Below, piece by piece: positions 36,353-48,141 of a stretch of DNA of 64,000 bases (its first letter is position 1; every line of letters begins with the position of its first letter). The notes below the pieces were generated by a model. That model worked only from the letters and a program-made list of their open reading frames with translations. It did not search any database and was not told the DNA's origin. A program made the translations under genes and the position numbers. Source of the DNA: Melitaea cinxia (lineage: Eukaryota; Arthropoda; Insecta; Lepidoptera; Nymphalidae); the NCBI RefSeq assembly GCF_905220565.1, contig NC_059419.1, positions 9,936,670-10,000,669 of the forward strand, in the 5' to 3' direction.

Positions 36353-37467
36353 CCGAGCGTGGTCATGGTCACAATGGTGTACCAGAAGGCGGCAGGAATG
36401 GAAGTGAAGTTCGTGTCTTGCTCATTCTTCTCAGCGTAGAACATGACAGTCGCGAAGATAATGATGGCCATAGCGAGCGAGAATACTAAGAAACCGAGCT
36501 CGCTGGCACAGGACTTGAGCGTGTAGCCGAGTATCCGGAGCCCCTGCGAGTGCCGCGAGAACTTGAAGATTCGGAATACGCGAAACACTCTCAAGGTCAC
36601 GAACGCGCCCGACACATCGTCGTTGTCCGTGATCCCCAGGCCGATGTAGTACGGCAGGATCGCGACCACGTCGATGATAGACATTACCGATCTCACGAAT
36701 TTGCAGCGATCCGGTGCCGCAAACAATCGGAGCAAATACTCAGCCGTGAATATCATCACACAGGCTGTGTCCAAGCAAAAGAATACTATCTTGTACCTCT
36801 CTCCACAGGGTAAGGTGCCCGCTCGGCCGGGCCTGTGCCCGCACGGAACGGTCTCTACAACATTGGCCATCACCGAGACGGCGATGAAAAATCCAGTCAC
36901 ATAGTAAAATACTAGAGCGGCAGTCGACGTGTGAGGGTTCTCGAACGCCCTCCACATCTTCTGCCTCAAGTCCGTCAGCTGCGGGAGACTCTGGTCTCCC
37001 GCCTCGCTGAGCTTATCGTCCATCAACCGTTCCGCGTTTTCACGTTTCCTATCCCTGTAGTCCTCGTAACAACAATCGCCGATAACGTCCGGCAGGATGC
37101 CGAAGAACGCGAGCTCCTCATCATAACCGGTTAAACACTCATGTTTTGGGTAATGAAGCTTTCCCGTTCTGTAGTAATTGAGTATATGTCTGAATATATC
37201 TGGATCTCTGTCAAAGAAGTACTCTCGGCTGTCCTCGTCGTAGAAGAATTCCCTCTCGGAGGAGCCCAGAAGGGAGTCTGGGTACTTCTCGAGCGTGTTC
37301 CTCCATGTTTCGAAGCGTCGTCCTGATACGTTGATGAGGAGCTTTTCGTCCTCGGCGCGCCTGCGGTCCTTGGGTACGGGAGGGGGAGGAAGCGGGTGCG
37401 TCGCGATAGGAACCCAGCCGATGGCGGCAGCGCGCGCGAACGGCAGCCATGCGGCGACGGACGCCAT
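36353..37467 (-). CDS. Shal: Shal (Kv4) voltage-gated K+ channel, exon 1
   Basis: Encodes the first ~372 residues of a Kv4 A-type potassium channel subunit, a tetrameric plasma-membrane channel of neurons and muscle that carries fast-inactivating current. Seen from the conserved start (MASVAAWLPFARAAAIGW): proline-rich N-terminus; T1 tetramerisation domain about 41-140 with zinc ligands H105, C111, C132, C133; S1 ~183-204; S2 ~225-247; S3 ~258-278; S4 ~288-308 with R293, R296, R299, K302, R305; S5 ~322-344; pore helix ~355-370 ending TMTTLG. The exon stops at GG|GTAAGT inside the filter codon, so the Y-G-D of the filter must come from the next exon, a break expected for this family. The ATG at 37467 is chosen because it is the first in-frame ATG and matches the insect Shal N-terminus; codons upstream are open but lack Met. 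The exon is far more GC-rich than its flanks. Later exons were not found in 1-36352. Confidence 0.97.
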
Positions 37468-37537
37468 CGCGTGCTGTCGGCGCCACCGTCGCCGCTCTAC
37501 TAAGAGCAGTAAGGGGCCGTACCCCCCACCCCTGCAT
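37211..37537 (-). other. Overlapping upstream ORF at the Shal start
   Basis: An ATG at 37537, 70 nt upstream of the Shal ATG, opens a 108-codon arginine-rich frame that overlaps the Shal coding start in a different frame and ends at 37211. Both ATGs have G at -3; the Shal ATG also has G at +4. If the transcript begins upstream of 37537 this would act as an overlapping uORF. No domain is recognised, and the frame may be a by-product of the GC-rich exon. Confidence 0.3.
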
Positions 37538-37567
37538 CGCGCTATTTCGGGCAACCCGCCCAGATGA

Positions 37568-38830
37568 CTCTGTGTGACCAGTACACGAACTAAAATAACC
37601 CCTAAGTAGTAAAGAGTACAGATGTTTAAGTTTTATCGCGATCTGTTGTGGATTTATGATGAGCGTTAAAACCGAAGAATATTTATGTATGTGATATTTC
37701 TTTGAAAATTTTACTATTATACGTCAACAATAGCGTTTTTACGTCGGAATTCATTTGTTAAACGAATAAACTTAATTTTATGAAGGTTTTTAATATCGTC
37801 GAAAAAAAATTGATGTGTTCAAACTGTTTTAGGATTATTGTTGGAGCTGAGATATTGAGTTTATCAAAAATTTAATTTCCCTGAAAGTGTGCGGAGAGTC
37901 AACCCCTCAGCAACCCTATCCCGGGTGGAAACGAAGCACGCGTGCGCGAACCGTGACGTCACTGTCTAATAAATTGATTTTCAGCTATCCATCTCTTTCC
38001 CACCCACCTTGTTCCCTGTAACTCTATCCATCTCGCACGCGGTAAAGCGTTGGTGACCTTTTGTTCATTTTTCACAGTTCCCAAGATTTTTTTTAATGGG
38101 CCTTTGTCTTTGGAAGTGAAAAGACCCTAAGCCTGAGGGCTTCGTATTTCATAAACGAGTTTCTCTTTTCTGGGAACGTTTAAATCGTCGAAAATAGGTT
38201 GTCTAGGAAACAGGTTAACGACATCAAGCTAGGTGTACGTACATAGTCTCGCTTTTAGCCTAGGTTTAGGAACTCAACTATGCGAGTAATCTAGGGCTTC
38301 TATTATTGTTTCATTCATGCAATGACTATTGACAGTATTTTTATGTATGTATACATTTTTATATAACTAAATAAAACCGGAAATTAAAAGAAGGCCATAT
38401 GACGCGTTTATTGCTACATTTCTTTCTTGTTCAAGGTTAAATGATCCATCTGCTACTTATACTTATGTAAATGCATATATAGGTCATGGAAATATACAAA
38501 CATAATTATTTATTTTTATTAAATATACCTTTGTTATTACTAATAATTAAATAATAATTGATGAAATAAATTGGTCGTATTATTTATTTTATTAATTTAT
38601 TAAAATTTTACTGCACCCATAAAAAAACACAATTTAGAACCATTCCAGATTTCCAAGTATGCACAGGTATCGCTTATAGCGATCTCTTCCAGGCCATCTT
38701 CATTGATAGTAATTTAGATAGAAATACAACAAACAGTGCGCAAATAAATAATTATTAATATACAATAATGAAACAACTTTTTTGGCTTTTATCGCAGTTT
38801 ATTAAGTTTTTTAGATGCCCGACGTTTCGG
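37568..38830. other. Shal upstream region, mostly single-copy
   Basis: Apart from the GC-rich patch, this stretch is AT-rich with no ORF or recognised repeat. Sites resembling 3' splice acceptors on the minus strand (for example ending CACACAG near 37580) would allow one or more 5' UTR exons, but none can be fixed from sequence alone. Confidence 0.3.
37890..38060 (-). promoter_or_regulatory. Candidate Shal promoter / 5' regulatory patch
   Basis: A relatively GC-rich patch about 0.4-0.6 kb upstream of the Shal ATG inside AT-rich DNA. It contains a perfect 10-bp palindrome GCACGCGTGC (37936-37945) and a full cAMP-response-element palindrome TGACGTCA (37954-37961). No TATA box is obvious. The promoter role is inferred from position and composition; it could instead be a 5' UTR exon. 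Confidence 0.35.
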
Positions 38831-38834
38831 ATCG

Positions 38835-39130
38835 CTTCAGCCTGTAATATCCCACTACTGAGCATAGGCCTCTTTCCCCATGGAGGAGAAGGATCAGAGC
38901 TTAATCCACCACGCTGCTCCAATGCGGGTTGGCGGATGTATTCCCTACTATGAGTAACGATCGCTATCAGGTGTACATGATAACAACCAGGACCGACGGC
39001 TTAACGTGCTCTCCGAGGCACGGTGGGGACACCCACAAGGACTACACAAACACCCAGACCACGGCAAATACCCAGACCACGGCAAACACCTGTATGGCCA
39101 ATACAAATGTTTGTTATGTGCGGCGATCGA
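38835..39130 (-). mobile_element. SINE type A copy with internal 20-bp duplication
   Basis: Tail first on the plus strand (CTTCAGCCTGTAATATCCC), body complete, head cut at box B. A short tandem duplication of the ACCCAGACCACGGCAAA unit occurs at 39052-39091. Confidence 0.82.
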
Positions 39131-39339
39131 CGTTTCGGATACTTCACAGCAACTATGGTCACGGGAGGACTATCCTATACGAGTATATAATGAGTGAAAT
39201 TACTGTAATAACATACCTAAAATTATTATTAATGAGTGATTTATTATTATTACTATAGAGTGATACATACATAAATAATTACATTATGTTACACTTACTA
39301 TACTTTATAGTAGGTATACAAGCATTAAGTTGCGTATAA

Positions 39340-39628
39340 TAAATCCATACAAATAAATAAAATTGGAATGTCTGTTTGTAGTGTTAAAATAACAGCTTTT
39401 TACGCAAACGCATATGGATGTATACACGGTAAATATACCAAAATAACATTTTTTTTACAATTTTTGTCTGTCTGTCTGTCTTAGCCGATTTTGATGAAAC
39501 TTTCACTGGCAGATAGCTGATGTAGTAAGGAGTAAGTTAGGCTACTTTTATTTTAGAAATTTATTTATTTTATAACTCTGCGAACTGAACGCGTACGAAC
39601 GCGTACAAAATCGCGGGCACAGCTAGTT
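39340..39628 (+). mobile_element. Helitron-like element, third subtype
   Basis: ACAAATAAATAAAATTGGAATG, TTTGATGAAACTTTCACTGG, ends CGCGGGCACAGCTAGTTTG. Same subtype at 43805. Confidence 0.6.
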
Positions 39629-40001
39629 TGTATATATAGTTAGCCCACGTGAGTTTATTTTCGTATTTTTTTTAAGACGATGCTTTTAAAATAATCGTAA
39701 CACCTCTTTTAATATTCATTTAAAAGAGATTATATCTCAGTTCCGTTTTAATTTCATTCCGTATTAAAATTAATGATTTCAAAATCTTTTGTTAATTAAG
39801 AACAGGGTAAAATTTGAATTTTTTATTGTTTACGCTATAAACATTTTCTCTATAAATAGAAGATGTCAATATTAGTGATAAGACCGCCTTTCCACTTTAA
39901 TTAAGTTAGACTAATGTTAATTTCCTTATTATATTTTCCTTACAAATAATTTTAAATGTGCAGTAAAATATTAAATAATAATAATAAACACTTCACACTC
40001 A

Positions 40002-40185
40002 ACGGCCCCCAGTAGGATTTTCTCCTGTGTCGGGGGTCCAGAAACGCATACAATATACAAGCACAAACGAATAGACCACGACAAACATCTATATGGCAAA
40101 TACAAATATCTGTCGTAAGCGGGGATCGAACCCGCGACCGCCAGCGCTACAGCCAGTGCTGTGACCACTGCGCCAACACGTTGTC
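40002..40185 (-). mobile_element. tRNA-like SINE head, type A-related
   Basis: The minus strand has GCGCAGTGGTCACAGC (box A region) and GCGGGTTCGATCCCCGC (box B), then CAGATATTTGTATTTGCC. The tail differs from type A, so this is a related subfamily or a truncated copy. Confidence 0.7.
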
Positions 40186-40929
40186 TAATAAAAATTACGG
40201 AACAGTTTAAGCCCATTTTTGCCATGATTGATGATGATGACCGACATCAAAAAAAGGAGAAGATCCTCAAGAAGAGAAAACTCAACTGGATTATCAACCG
40301 CCTTAAAAAAAGGAAGTTCTCATTTCGTCTGAATATTTCTAATGTGTTAATTCGAAAATTTTCTTTTCTTTCTTTTTTATACCTTTTATTTAACTTGCAA
40401 TGTATTTATGTAAGTATACAAGTATGAATATATGTATCTATGAGTGTTAGGGTGAAATATTGCAACTCAATTTTGAAGCATTTGTCTTTAACTGATTGAA
40501 CTGAGTTGAGTGAGAGATTGAGTTGAGTAAGGAGCGTTTATTTATTTATTTATTGAACTGAAATTTTGTACACGACTCAATCCAAACTCAAAATGGTTGA
40601 GTATTTTTTTTAATGTACTCCTACAGTATGGGTATCAAATAAAAGTGATTTCTGAGAGTGACTAAAAAAAAACTGACGTTACCCTGATTATCGGACCCTA
40701 TATAGCGGACTTGGAAAGACAACGTTTTTTATGCTTTCCTATAATATGGTAACAAAAGGGCATTTATAATAATGACTCGAAAAAAACCTATCCAGCGATA
40801 AATAAAAAGCGAAAAATAAAATAAAATAAAAAACGTAAAAACAACCAGCGCCAAAAAGCATAAAATAAAATTTTTCGTTAAAACTCATACTATCAATATA
40901 TGAAATCCTTATACAATTTATAATATATT

Positions 40930-41125
40930 ATACTAACTGACGAGGTGAACTTCGTATCGCGTTATTTTTTACCTAAATATAATAATTACATATATCAAAA
41001 TAAAATATAGCCTATCTTTCAAGTTGAATCTAACTGCACACGATGTGCAAATTTGATTAAAATCGGCTTAGTTGTTTAGGAGTCCATCGCGGACAAACAA
41101 CGTAACGCGTGATTTATATATATTT
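40930..41125 (-). mobile_element. Helitron-like element, second subtype, inverted
   Basis: CTAACTGACGAGGTGAACTTC (element 3' end) to CGTAACGCGTGATTTATATA. Confidence 0.5.
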
Positions 41126-41309
41126 CAATAAGTTTTGTAAATAAGTTTTGACCACTAATGTATTTTACCACATTCTCTTCTATACATTTATGTCTATGTC
41201 TCTTTGTCGTGACGCAATTTTGTTTCATTGAGTTTCAAATCACAACGATTCAAAGTTTCATTTCAAAAAGGGCTTATCTCAAAAAGTGTAATTGTAAAAT
41301 ATAGAACCT

Positions 41310-42730
41310 TCAATTACTTACATGCCTATTTTACTCTAGTGCGACCGAAGTCGGTAGCGATCATTTAGTTACTAATTTATTCCATCATTCTACTACTAAA
41401 TTATCAAAGTGTAAAATAAACCAGACCACTAGAGCTAGAGATAGTGTGGAACTAAATTTAGTGTGCATAGGTGTACGTCTGTGTGTACATTCGATGTCCA
41501 TCGATAACGCTTGACATTTATAGCGCAGTCTAAATAACTCTCGTATACAGTCTTCTGGCGGTGACAGTCGTGTCAAGTGATGAGGGCAGCAGGGGACCCA
41601 AACAGCTATAAAATCACTCCGGATATACAGATGACGCATTTTATATTACAAAATATAAAAAAATATAAATACGTTTTTTCTCTTGTTAATTTTCTAAATA
41701 AATATCTATTTCTGTAATTTCATAATATCGTTTCTTTTACTTTCAACTGTATTGGTATAAAAAAACTTATTCGTTATTTTTTTTTTTTTTTGATATTTTT
41801 AACAGATCATTAACTAAGGCGATAGTTTTTTTTTTAATTATTTATGCACTTTTTTCTTTAATTAATAACTTTTTTTTATTCTTTATTTATAAAGCCATTA
41901 TCCTATATAAGGTTAAGTCGGATTATTGTTTCATAATTACAAATTATGCGTTCAGACAGAGATCAGTTGTTTCCTTAATAACTTTAAGCCGCAGCTTAAC
42001 AACTTATTTAATACTTTCCGTATATCCTGTCTACATTTATTATATCTATACTAATGTTTTTCCAAAAAAAATAAGACGGACTTCGACCGTCTAAATAGGC
42101 GCAAAAATGCCTAAAGGCTTACTAGTCTGAGAAAAAGGTTAATACCATAACAAATGGTAAATAAACGATTAAAATAAGGCCAGCCATCGTTAAATAGATG
42201 GCGCTACAAAACGTAACGTAACTCATTCGTTCAATAGCTTTTACTACTCATATTTTTTTCATACCTTATACGAAAATTTATTCTTAAAGAGTATAAACTC
42301 CAATAAAGTCCAAATAAATCTTTCACCAGTAAAGTGCTACGAGCGAACAAGTCTCTCTCTACCAGCGTTTGTGTTTCCAGAAAATTATAACCTGGGGATC
42401 TTTAAGTCGCGAGTGAATAGGTTACTTATAGGTAAGCGTGCTCCATCTTAGACAGCGTTTTCACTTATCATCAGATAAAATAGTGGTCAAACGCAAGCCT
42501 ATCATTGTATAAAAAAAAGTCATTGTATAGTTGCGCCCGCAAGTCGAATTTAAAAGCTATTTTTACATAATGTGATATATATAATAGGTAGACTAACATA
42601 TAATTGATTAACTGTAAAATTACAAAACCAGACTTAATAATTAGCTAGTTAGCTTTCCCTTGCTAAAGGTAAAAGAACTACTTTATTATTACGCAATTTG
42701 ATTTATAATTTATTTAAATTACTTAATTAA
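41310..42730. other. Mostly single-copy, between Shal and the Tc1/LINE cluster
   Basis: 41340-41640 is less AT-rich and not repetitive in this window, with a TATAAAATCACTCCGG phrase; it might be a far-upstream Shal 5' exon or regulatory DNA. No strong evidence. Confidence 0.25.
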
Positions 42731-42734
42731 TTAG

Positions 42735-43065
42735 TTGCTGCGCTACGGCATTACAGAATATAGCCACCCCCTCTCTTCCCGAGGTCGTAAAAGGCGACTA
42801 AGAGATAACACAGTTCCACTACCACCTCGGAACTTATAAAGCCGACCAATGGCGGGATAACCATCCAACTACTGGCTTTAAAATACACAGGCCGAAGACG
42901 GGTAGCAGCGTCTTAGGTGCGACAAAACCAGTCCTGCGGTCACCAACCCGCCTGCCCAGCGTGGTGACTATGAGCAACACGCATGAGTTCACTTCATTTT
43001 TGGCGCGAAGTTGTGGAGGCCTATGTCCAGCAGTGGACTGCAATAGGCTGAAATGATGATGATGA
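42735..43065 (+). mobile_element. RTE-like LINE 3' end
   Basis: Full 3' unit ending AATAGGCTGAAATGATGATGA. Confidence 0.75.
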
Positions 43066-43104
43066 ATAAATTTTCAAAGCATTTTATATAAATTTTCATT
43101 TTTT

Positions 43105-43305
43105 TGAAGCATCGCAAGCGCGTTGCCGACCCAATCACCAATCCCCCAGGAGCTCTGGTCAAATTACTCACCAACAGGAACACAATACTGCTTGAAAACA
43201 GTATTATTTAGCTGTGGTCTTCTGTAAGGTCGAGGTACTACCCCAGTCGGGCTGCTCCATATTTTGAGCAGGAAATTCCTGTTGTGCCCTACCTCAGTTA
43301 AAGAA
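43105..43305 (-). mobile_element. GAGCTCCTGGGG-family LINE tail
   Basis: Minus-oriented; last 3' part (GTCGGCAAAC) absent. Confidence 0.68.
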
Positions 43306-43804
43306 GAAAATGTAATTAAACTCAATAAAATATAGCCTGTGACGTCACGCTGCCACCGCGTGCCGACTATTCCAATAGTCACCTCTATCCATATCAACAC
43401 TGCAGCGCCGTAGTTTAGATACTTTACGGTTTCCTCGTTACATTGTAATTCCAGTCGAACAAAACAGTAACGTTCGGTAATAAAAGATTTAATGCGACGC
43501 GTTTTAATGTAAACGTAACCTTCACGTTTACGAAAATAAGATAAATACCGGTTTTTTAGAAAATAAAACCTTCGGATTAGAGTTTGTTTTGAAGTCGGAG
43601 ATCTCTGGACTGAAATTTTTTATTATTTTCGTGTACGTAGTTTTAGGTAATGTCAATAATGATTGTTTTGTTTTTGCTAGAATTTGATTTATGTTTTAAT
43701 ACAAAATTATGTTGTAATTTTTTTTATTGTACTTAACAAAAGTTAACCGTCGTCTATTTCTGGGGTATACAATTTAATGCTTGTGTTTTAGGCAGAAACT
43801 GATA

Positions 43805-44078
43805 TCTATACAAATAAATGAAATTGGAGTGTCTGTTTGTAATGTTCAAATAACCTATATGCATATTTTTTTACAATTTTTGTCTGTTTGTCTGTTTGTT
43901 CCGGCTAATCTCTGAAACGGCTGGACCGATTTTGACGGGACTTTCACTGGCAAATAGCTGATGTAAGAAGGCGTAACTTAGGCTACTGTAATTTTAGAAA
44001 ATTTATTTTATAACTCTCCGAACTGAAAATAACTTTTTTGTTAAATTTCTCGCGGACGAAGTGCGGGCACAGCTAGTA
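43805..44078 (+). mobile_element. Helitron-like element, third subtype
   Basis: ACAAATAAATGAAATTGGAGTG to AAGTGCGGGCACAGCTAGTA; an RTE-like tail starts within 20 bp of the end. Confidence 0.6.
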
Positions 44079-44092
44079 TAATATAAATATCA

Positions 44093-44222
44093 TCATCATC
44101 ATCATCATCACTTCAGCCTGTACAGTCCACTGCTGGACACAGGCCTCCACAAGTTCGTGCCAAAAATGGAGTGAACTCATGTTTTTTTCCCATAGTCACC
44201 ACGCTGGCAGGCGGGTTGGTAT
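44093..44222 (-). mobile_element. RTE-like tail, inserted next to a Helitron-like end
   Basis: (CAT)n run, CACTTCAGCCTGTACAGTCC, truncated at GGCGGGTTGG. Confidence 0.68.
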
Positions 44223-44254
44223 AAAATTGTAAAATAAATAATTGTAAAATAAAA

Positions 44255-44420
44255 TCATTTTTTTTTTAAATAGGCTTCAAAAGTACTTTTAAATTTTCAG
44301 TTTACTAATTAAAATTATATTCATTTTAATTAATTAAATATAGTTAAAGTTAAACAAACCACCGACAATTTGGAATGTAGATTCTGCTAGAAATAAATAG
44401 TAAAACTCGGCAGTTGCTCT
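44255..44420 (-). mobile_element. CR1-type LINE 3' tail
   Basis: Minus-oriented: AATAGGCTTCAAAAGTACTT, CGACAATTTGGAATGTAGAT, AACTCGGCAGTTGCTCTC. Confidence 0.7.
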
Positions 44421-44851
44421 CTTAAGAATATAGTATGACTGTATTATAATATTGTATTATAATGCAAGTATATAATATTATATGTCTATTATTGTGATAG
44501 TACAAATAAATAAACTTGCGTTACTCTGAAATTAAAGAAACGATGTATTTTATGTGATGTAATTTATTCAAGGCTCATCAACGCAAGGTACACAGTAATA
44601 GTGGTAGCGGTATCTAGCGTACATACATTTTGTTACAATGTTCGTGTACCCGCAATTACACGGAACTACAAGGACTACAGGGGCACGGCATTTACAAATA
44701 ACTAAATAAATCTTACAACTATCCTACTTTAATGACAGCCAGCCAGGCGTGATATAATTTAACTAAAAAGATTCTATCGGATTTTCTTTATATGTATTAC
44801 ATGAAATAATGCGCTAAGGTTAAGATGTTTGCCTCCTTTTTTAGAATAATT

Positions 44852-45563
44852 ATATTTGCTCGCAAATGAAAAAAACCGACTTCAATTACATCGACAAGTA
44901 ATACAACGTAAGTTGACGATAAAATAGTCAATTTAATACACGTTATCAAATATTACTCAAAAAGTAGTTATCAGATCTCAATAAAATTTATATGTGACCA
45001 CATGACAAACATCAGCTTTCGATTAAATTAAAAATTATTAAAATCGGTACATAAAAAGTTATTTCGGATTTCCAAGAGTTTCCCTCGATTTCTCTGGGAT
45101 CCCATCATCAGATCCTAATTTCCTTATCATGGTACTAAACAAGGAATATCTTCTTTCCAACAAAAAAATAATTTTCAAAATCGGTACACCCAATAAAAAG
45201 TTATTGCGGATTTTCAAGAGTTTCCCTCGATTTCTCTAGGATACTATCATCAGATCCTGGTTTCCCTATCATGGTACTAAACTAGGGATATCTACTATCC
45301 AACAAAAAAAGAATTATCAAAATCGGTATATCCTGTAGAAAGTTATGCGGTATAATACAACGTAGGTCGACGAAAAAAGCGTCAAGTAAAAACGCATTAT
45401 TAGATATAACTCAAAAATAGTTTAATAGTTGACACACACCACCTTTCGGTCAAAAGAAAATTTGTCGAAATCGGTCCACACGGTCAAAAGTTCTGATGTA
45501 ACATACATTATAAAAAAAATACAGTCGAATTGAGAACCTCCTCCTTTTTTTGGAAGTCGGTTA
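44852..45563. mobile_element. AACCGACTTC element with tandem units
   Basis: Closely similar to the 27852 copy, again with repeated GGATTTCCAAGAG/GGATTTTCAAGAG blocks (45065 and ~45207). Confidence 0.72.
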
Positions 45564-45609
45564 AAAAATGTATTATTGCTTTTGTTTTTCTAAATTAATA
45601 GATTAATTT

Positions 45610-45765
45610 AGAAAGCCCTGGTGTCAACTGACCACACTCACCAGAGGTATATAAAACTGCTTGAAGGCTGCAATATATGATTGTGATTTTTAAAAGTTGA
45701 AGTACTCCACCAGAATCCTGCTCCAAATTTTGACCAAGATATTATCTGCTGTTCCCTACCTCAAT
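45610..45765 (-). mobile_element. Diverged GAGCTCCTGGGG-family fragment
   Basis: CTGACCACACTCACCAGAGG, CTGCTCCAAATTTTGACC; a smaller similar piece lies at 47135-47221 before the CR1-type LINE tail. Confidence 0.5.
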
Positions 45766-45849
45766 TGGTATTGATAATTTTTGTTTTGGTTGTGGATTAT
45801 ACTTGTTTATTCCAAATAAATTTTAACGAAGGCTTTAACTACTGCCTTA

Positions 45850-46005
45850 CTTTAACAGCTGCGGTCACCAACCTACCTGCCCAGCGTGGTGACTTGTCGT
45901 GGGGCAACACACATGAGATCACGCATTTTTGGCGCGAACTTGTGGATGCCTCTGTCCAGCAGTGGACTGCAATAGGCTGTAGTGATGATGATGATGATGA
46001 TGATG
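45850..46005 (+). mobile_element. RTE-like tail with (GAT)n end
   Basis: GCGGTCACCAACCTACCTGC to a run of about eight GAT units. Confidence 0.72.
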
Positions 46006-46810
46006 ACGACTTTAAAATCATTCCCATGATCTTATCGCCATGTTAAGATGACTGTCACCTTTTTTAAGCCGTTGTTAAAATTACAATTAAAACAGGAAAC
46101 AAAAAGAGCGACGCAAACAAATGTCATACAATCGTACTAAACTATCCTCCTAGCTGATTTCGATTCCTGCGACTGTTTATCTGAACAAACATGTACTATT
46201 TATGGGATGTACTATTCTGCCCACTGATGCACTCCATTTTTTATTTAAAAATAAATGTACAGAAAAGCCTTCTTTACTACTAACTGGTACAGAAATTTTC
46301 ATCTACAAAATAAAAAAAGAATCAAAAACAAAATAGCCGTTAGTACAGAACGATCCAGAGATTTTATTTTTGAATTTCAGTTAGTACAAACAGATTTACG
46401 ATAACAAAGTCTGAAGCCAATGCACGTTGCAGGCGCCATTCCTTTTAACTAAAACGTTTTTACGTACGTGTTTCTCATTGTGGACCGTTTGCGTTGAAGG
46501 AATGATTTATGGAATACTTAAAAATCCGGTCGAAATTTTTGATACGTTTTTGTTATGAATTTGTGTTAAAACGCAACGACCTTACTTTCAGTACTGTTTT
46601 ATTTTTGCCAGTATGGACGTTGCTTAACCAAGCCATTAAGCTTGTATTGACAGTAAGCAGAACATTCAGATAGACTTCTTTTACTTACGAACTTTTAAGT
46701 AATATATTTATATTGATTTTGAGGAAAAATATCTGAGACCCCTTTTCTTTATTCAGTCTTCCGTGATGAAGACTTCGTGCGTGAGAGTTGTTGATATTAG
46801 TTCATTAATT
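46006..46810. other. No feature seen
   Basis: AT-rich; a SINE type A tail remnant follows at 46815-46900. Confidence 0.3.
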
Positions 46811-47442
46811 CACGATTCAGCCTACACGCTTGCAAGATTCTATTGCTGGGCATAGGCCACTCTCTCCGCGTAGGTAAAGGATAGTAGCTTAATTCGACTT
46901 AGTCGACGACTTACTTAGTCGAAGGATAGTTCAATAATTACAATGAATATATTACAAACCAAGCAGGTAAAGTATAGCGAATCCATGTAATCCTTCACCA
47001 AATAAATAGTATTGCTCTTTAGCAATAAGACCGTCTTTTTAACCGACTTCCAAAAAAGGAGAAGGTTCTCAATTCGACTATTTTTTTTTTTGAACGGATT
47101 TTTTTATGTGCATATTTCTTCTGGTTGTGTGTATTTTTTAATACATGTAGACCAGCAAACAAGCGAACGGCCCTCCTGGTGGTAAGCAGTTACCATAGCC
47201 CTTGACCCTCCCGCAGCAAGCTTTATTCAAATAGGCTCTAAGAGCACTTTCGAATCGTCATTTTACAAATCAAAACTTTAAAAATAAATTATTATTTTTG
47301 TAAAAGTGAAGCTACCACCGATTCGGAATGTAGATTCTGCAGAGAAGAATCGGCAAGAAACTCCGCAGTTACTCTTTTGAAAATAAATATAAACTGTGTT
47401 TTAGTACAAAATTAGAAACATGTTGCATGAAATGCAGCGTCA

Positions 47443-47756
47443 CTAAGTCCACACATCTTTATCAACTATGTAATCCTGTACCGAGTAATAAGCTTTATCT
47501 ATTAATTTTTTTTTAATAAAAACTTTAAATTTATGTTGAGACAATTCCAAAATCGTTTGTGGTATTTTATTATACATGCGAATACCGTGACCCAGAAAGG
47601 AAACGTTTACTTTTCGCAGTCCGAAACTTGGAGTTACAATTTTGTTATTCCTTCTCGTGTTTACAATGCGATTATTACTATTTATCTCAAAACAATGAAT
47701 ATTCTGGCGGATATACATAATATTGTTATAAATATACTGCGACGCGATCGTTAATA
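47443..47756 (-). pseudogene. LINE reverse transcriptase, C-terminal piece
   Basis: Continues the frame of the upstream piece across the duplicated TA, with sequence typical of the RT tail (NKIVTPSFGLRKVNVSFLGH, MYNKIPQTI, KKKLIDKAYYSVQDYI) and a stop at 47443. Apart from the insertion no frameshift was noticed here, so this copy was fairly young when hit. Confidence 0.85.
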
Positions 47757-47782
47757 CACTACCGTCCAAAAGTTTGGAAGCA
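47757..47782 (+). repeat. Left terminal inverted repeat of Tc1 element
   Basis: 26 bp, identical to the reverse complement of 49302-49327; preceded by the target TA. Confidence 0.95.
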
Positions 47783-48141
47783 CACCTGATTTCAAACAAA
47801 ACAAAAGATTGCCGACTCCCTGCGGTAAATAATAGCAATAAAATAAAGTTTTATGACCTTTTGTGATTTTTTAACACAAAACAAAAGGACTACTAGTGCA
47901 TATTCCTTGAGTTTTAACAAATTCCTGGATTTTGACGAAACACGTGTTTTATTACTTCATCCGCCGGGGACTTTCTTTCATGCATTGATGCGGTTTTATT
48001 GAAAATATTTTGTAGTTTATATCTTTTTTGGACCTTATTTAGTCACACTTGAGCATTAGAACGCGAAGGTTGTGATATTAACATCGTCTGTATTCAAAAG
48101 ATTTCGACTACTTCCTTGACCGTCTTTTTTTTTTATTGAAA

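Noticed and set aside
36550..36904. Plus-strand ORFs opposite Shal exon 1
   Set aside because: Antisense shadows of a strongly conserved coding exon.
37971..37981. ONECUT-type binding site (AAATTGATTTT) upstream of Shal as regulatory link between the two genes
   Set aside because: It only partly fits the HNF-6 consensus and such AT-rich motifs are frequent in this DNA.
41385..41639. 84-codon minus ORF as an upstream Shal or independent gene exon
   Set aside because: No domain, no splice or start context that stands out; only listed as less AT-rich single-copy DNA.
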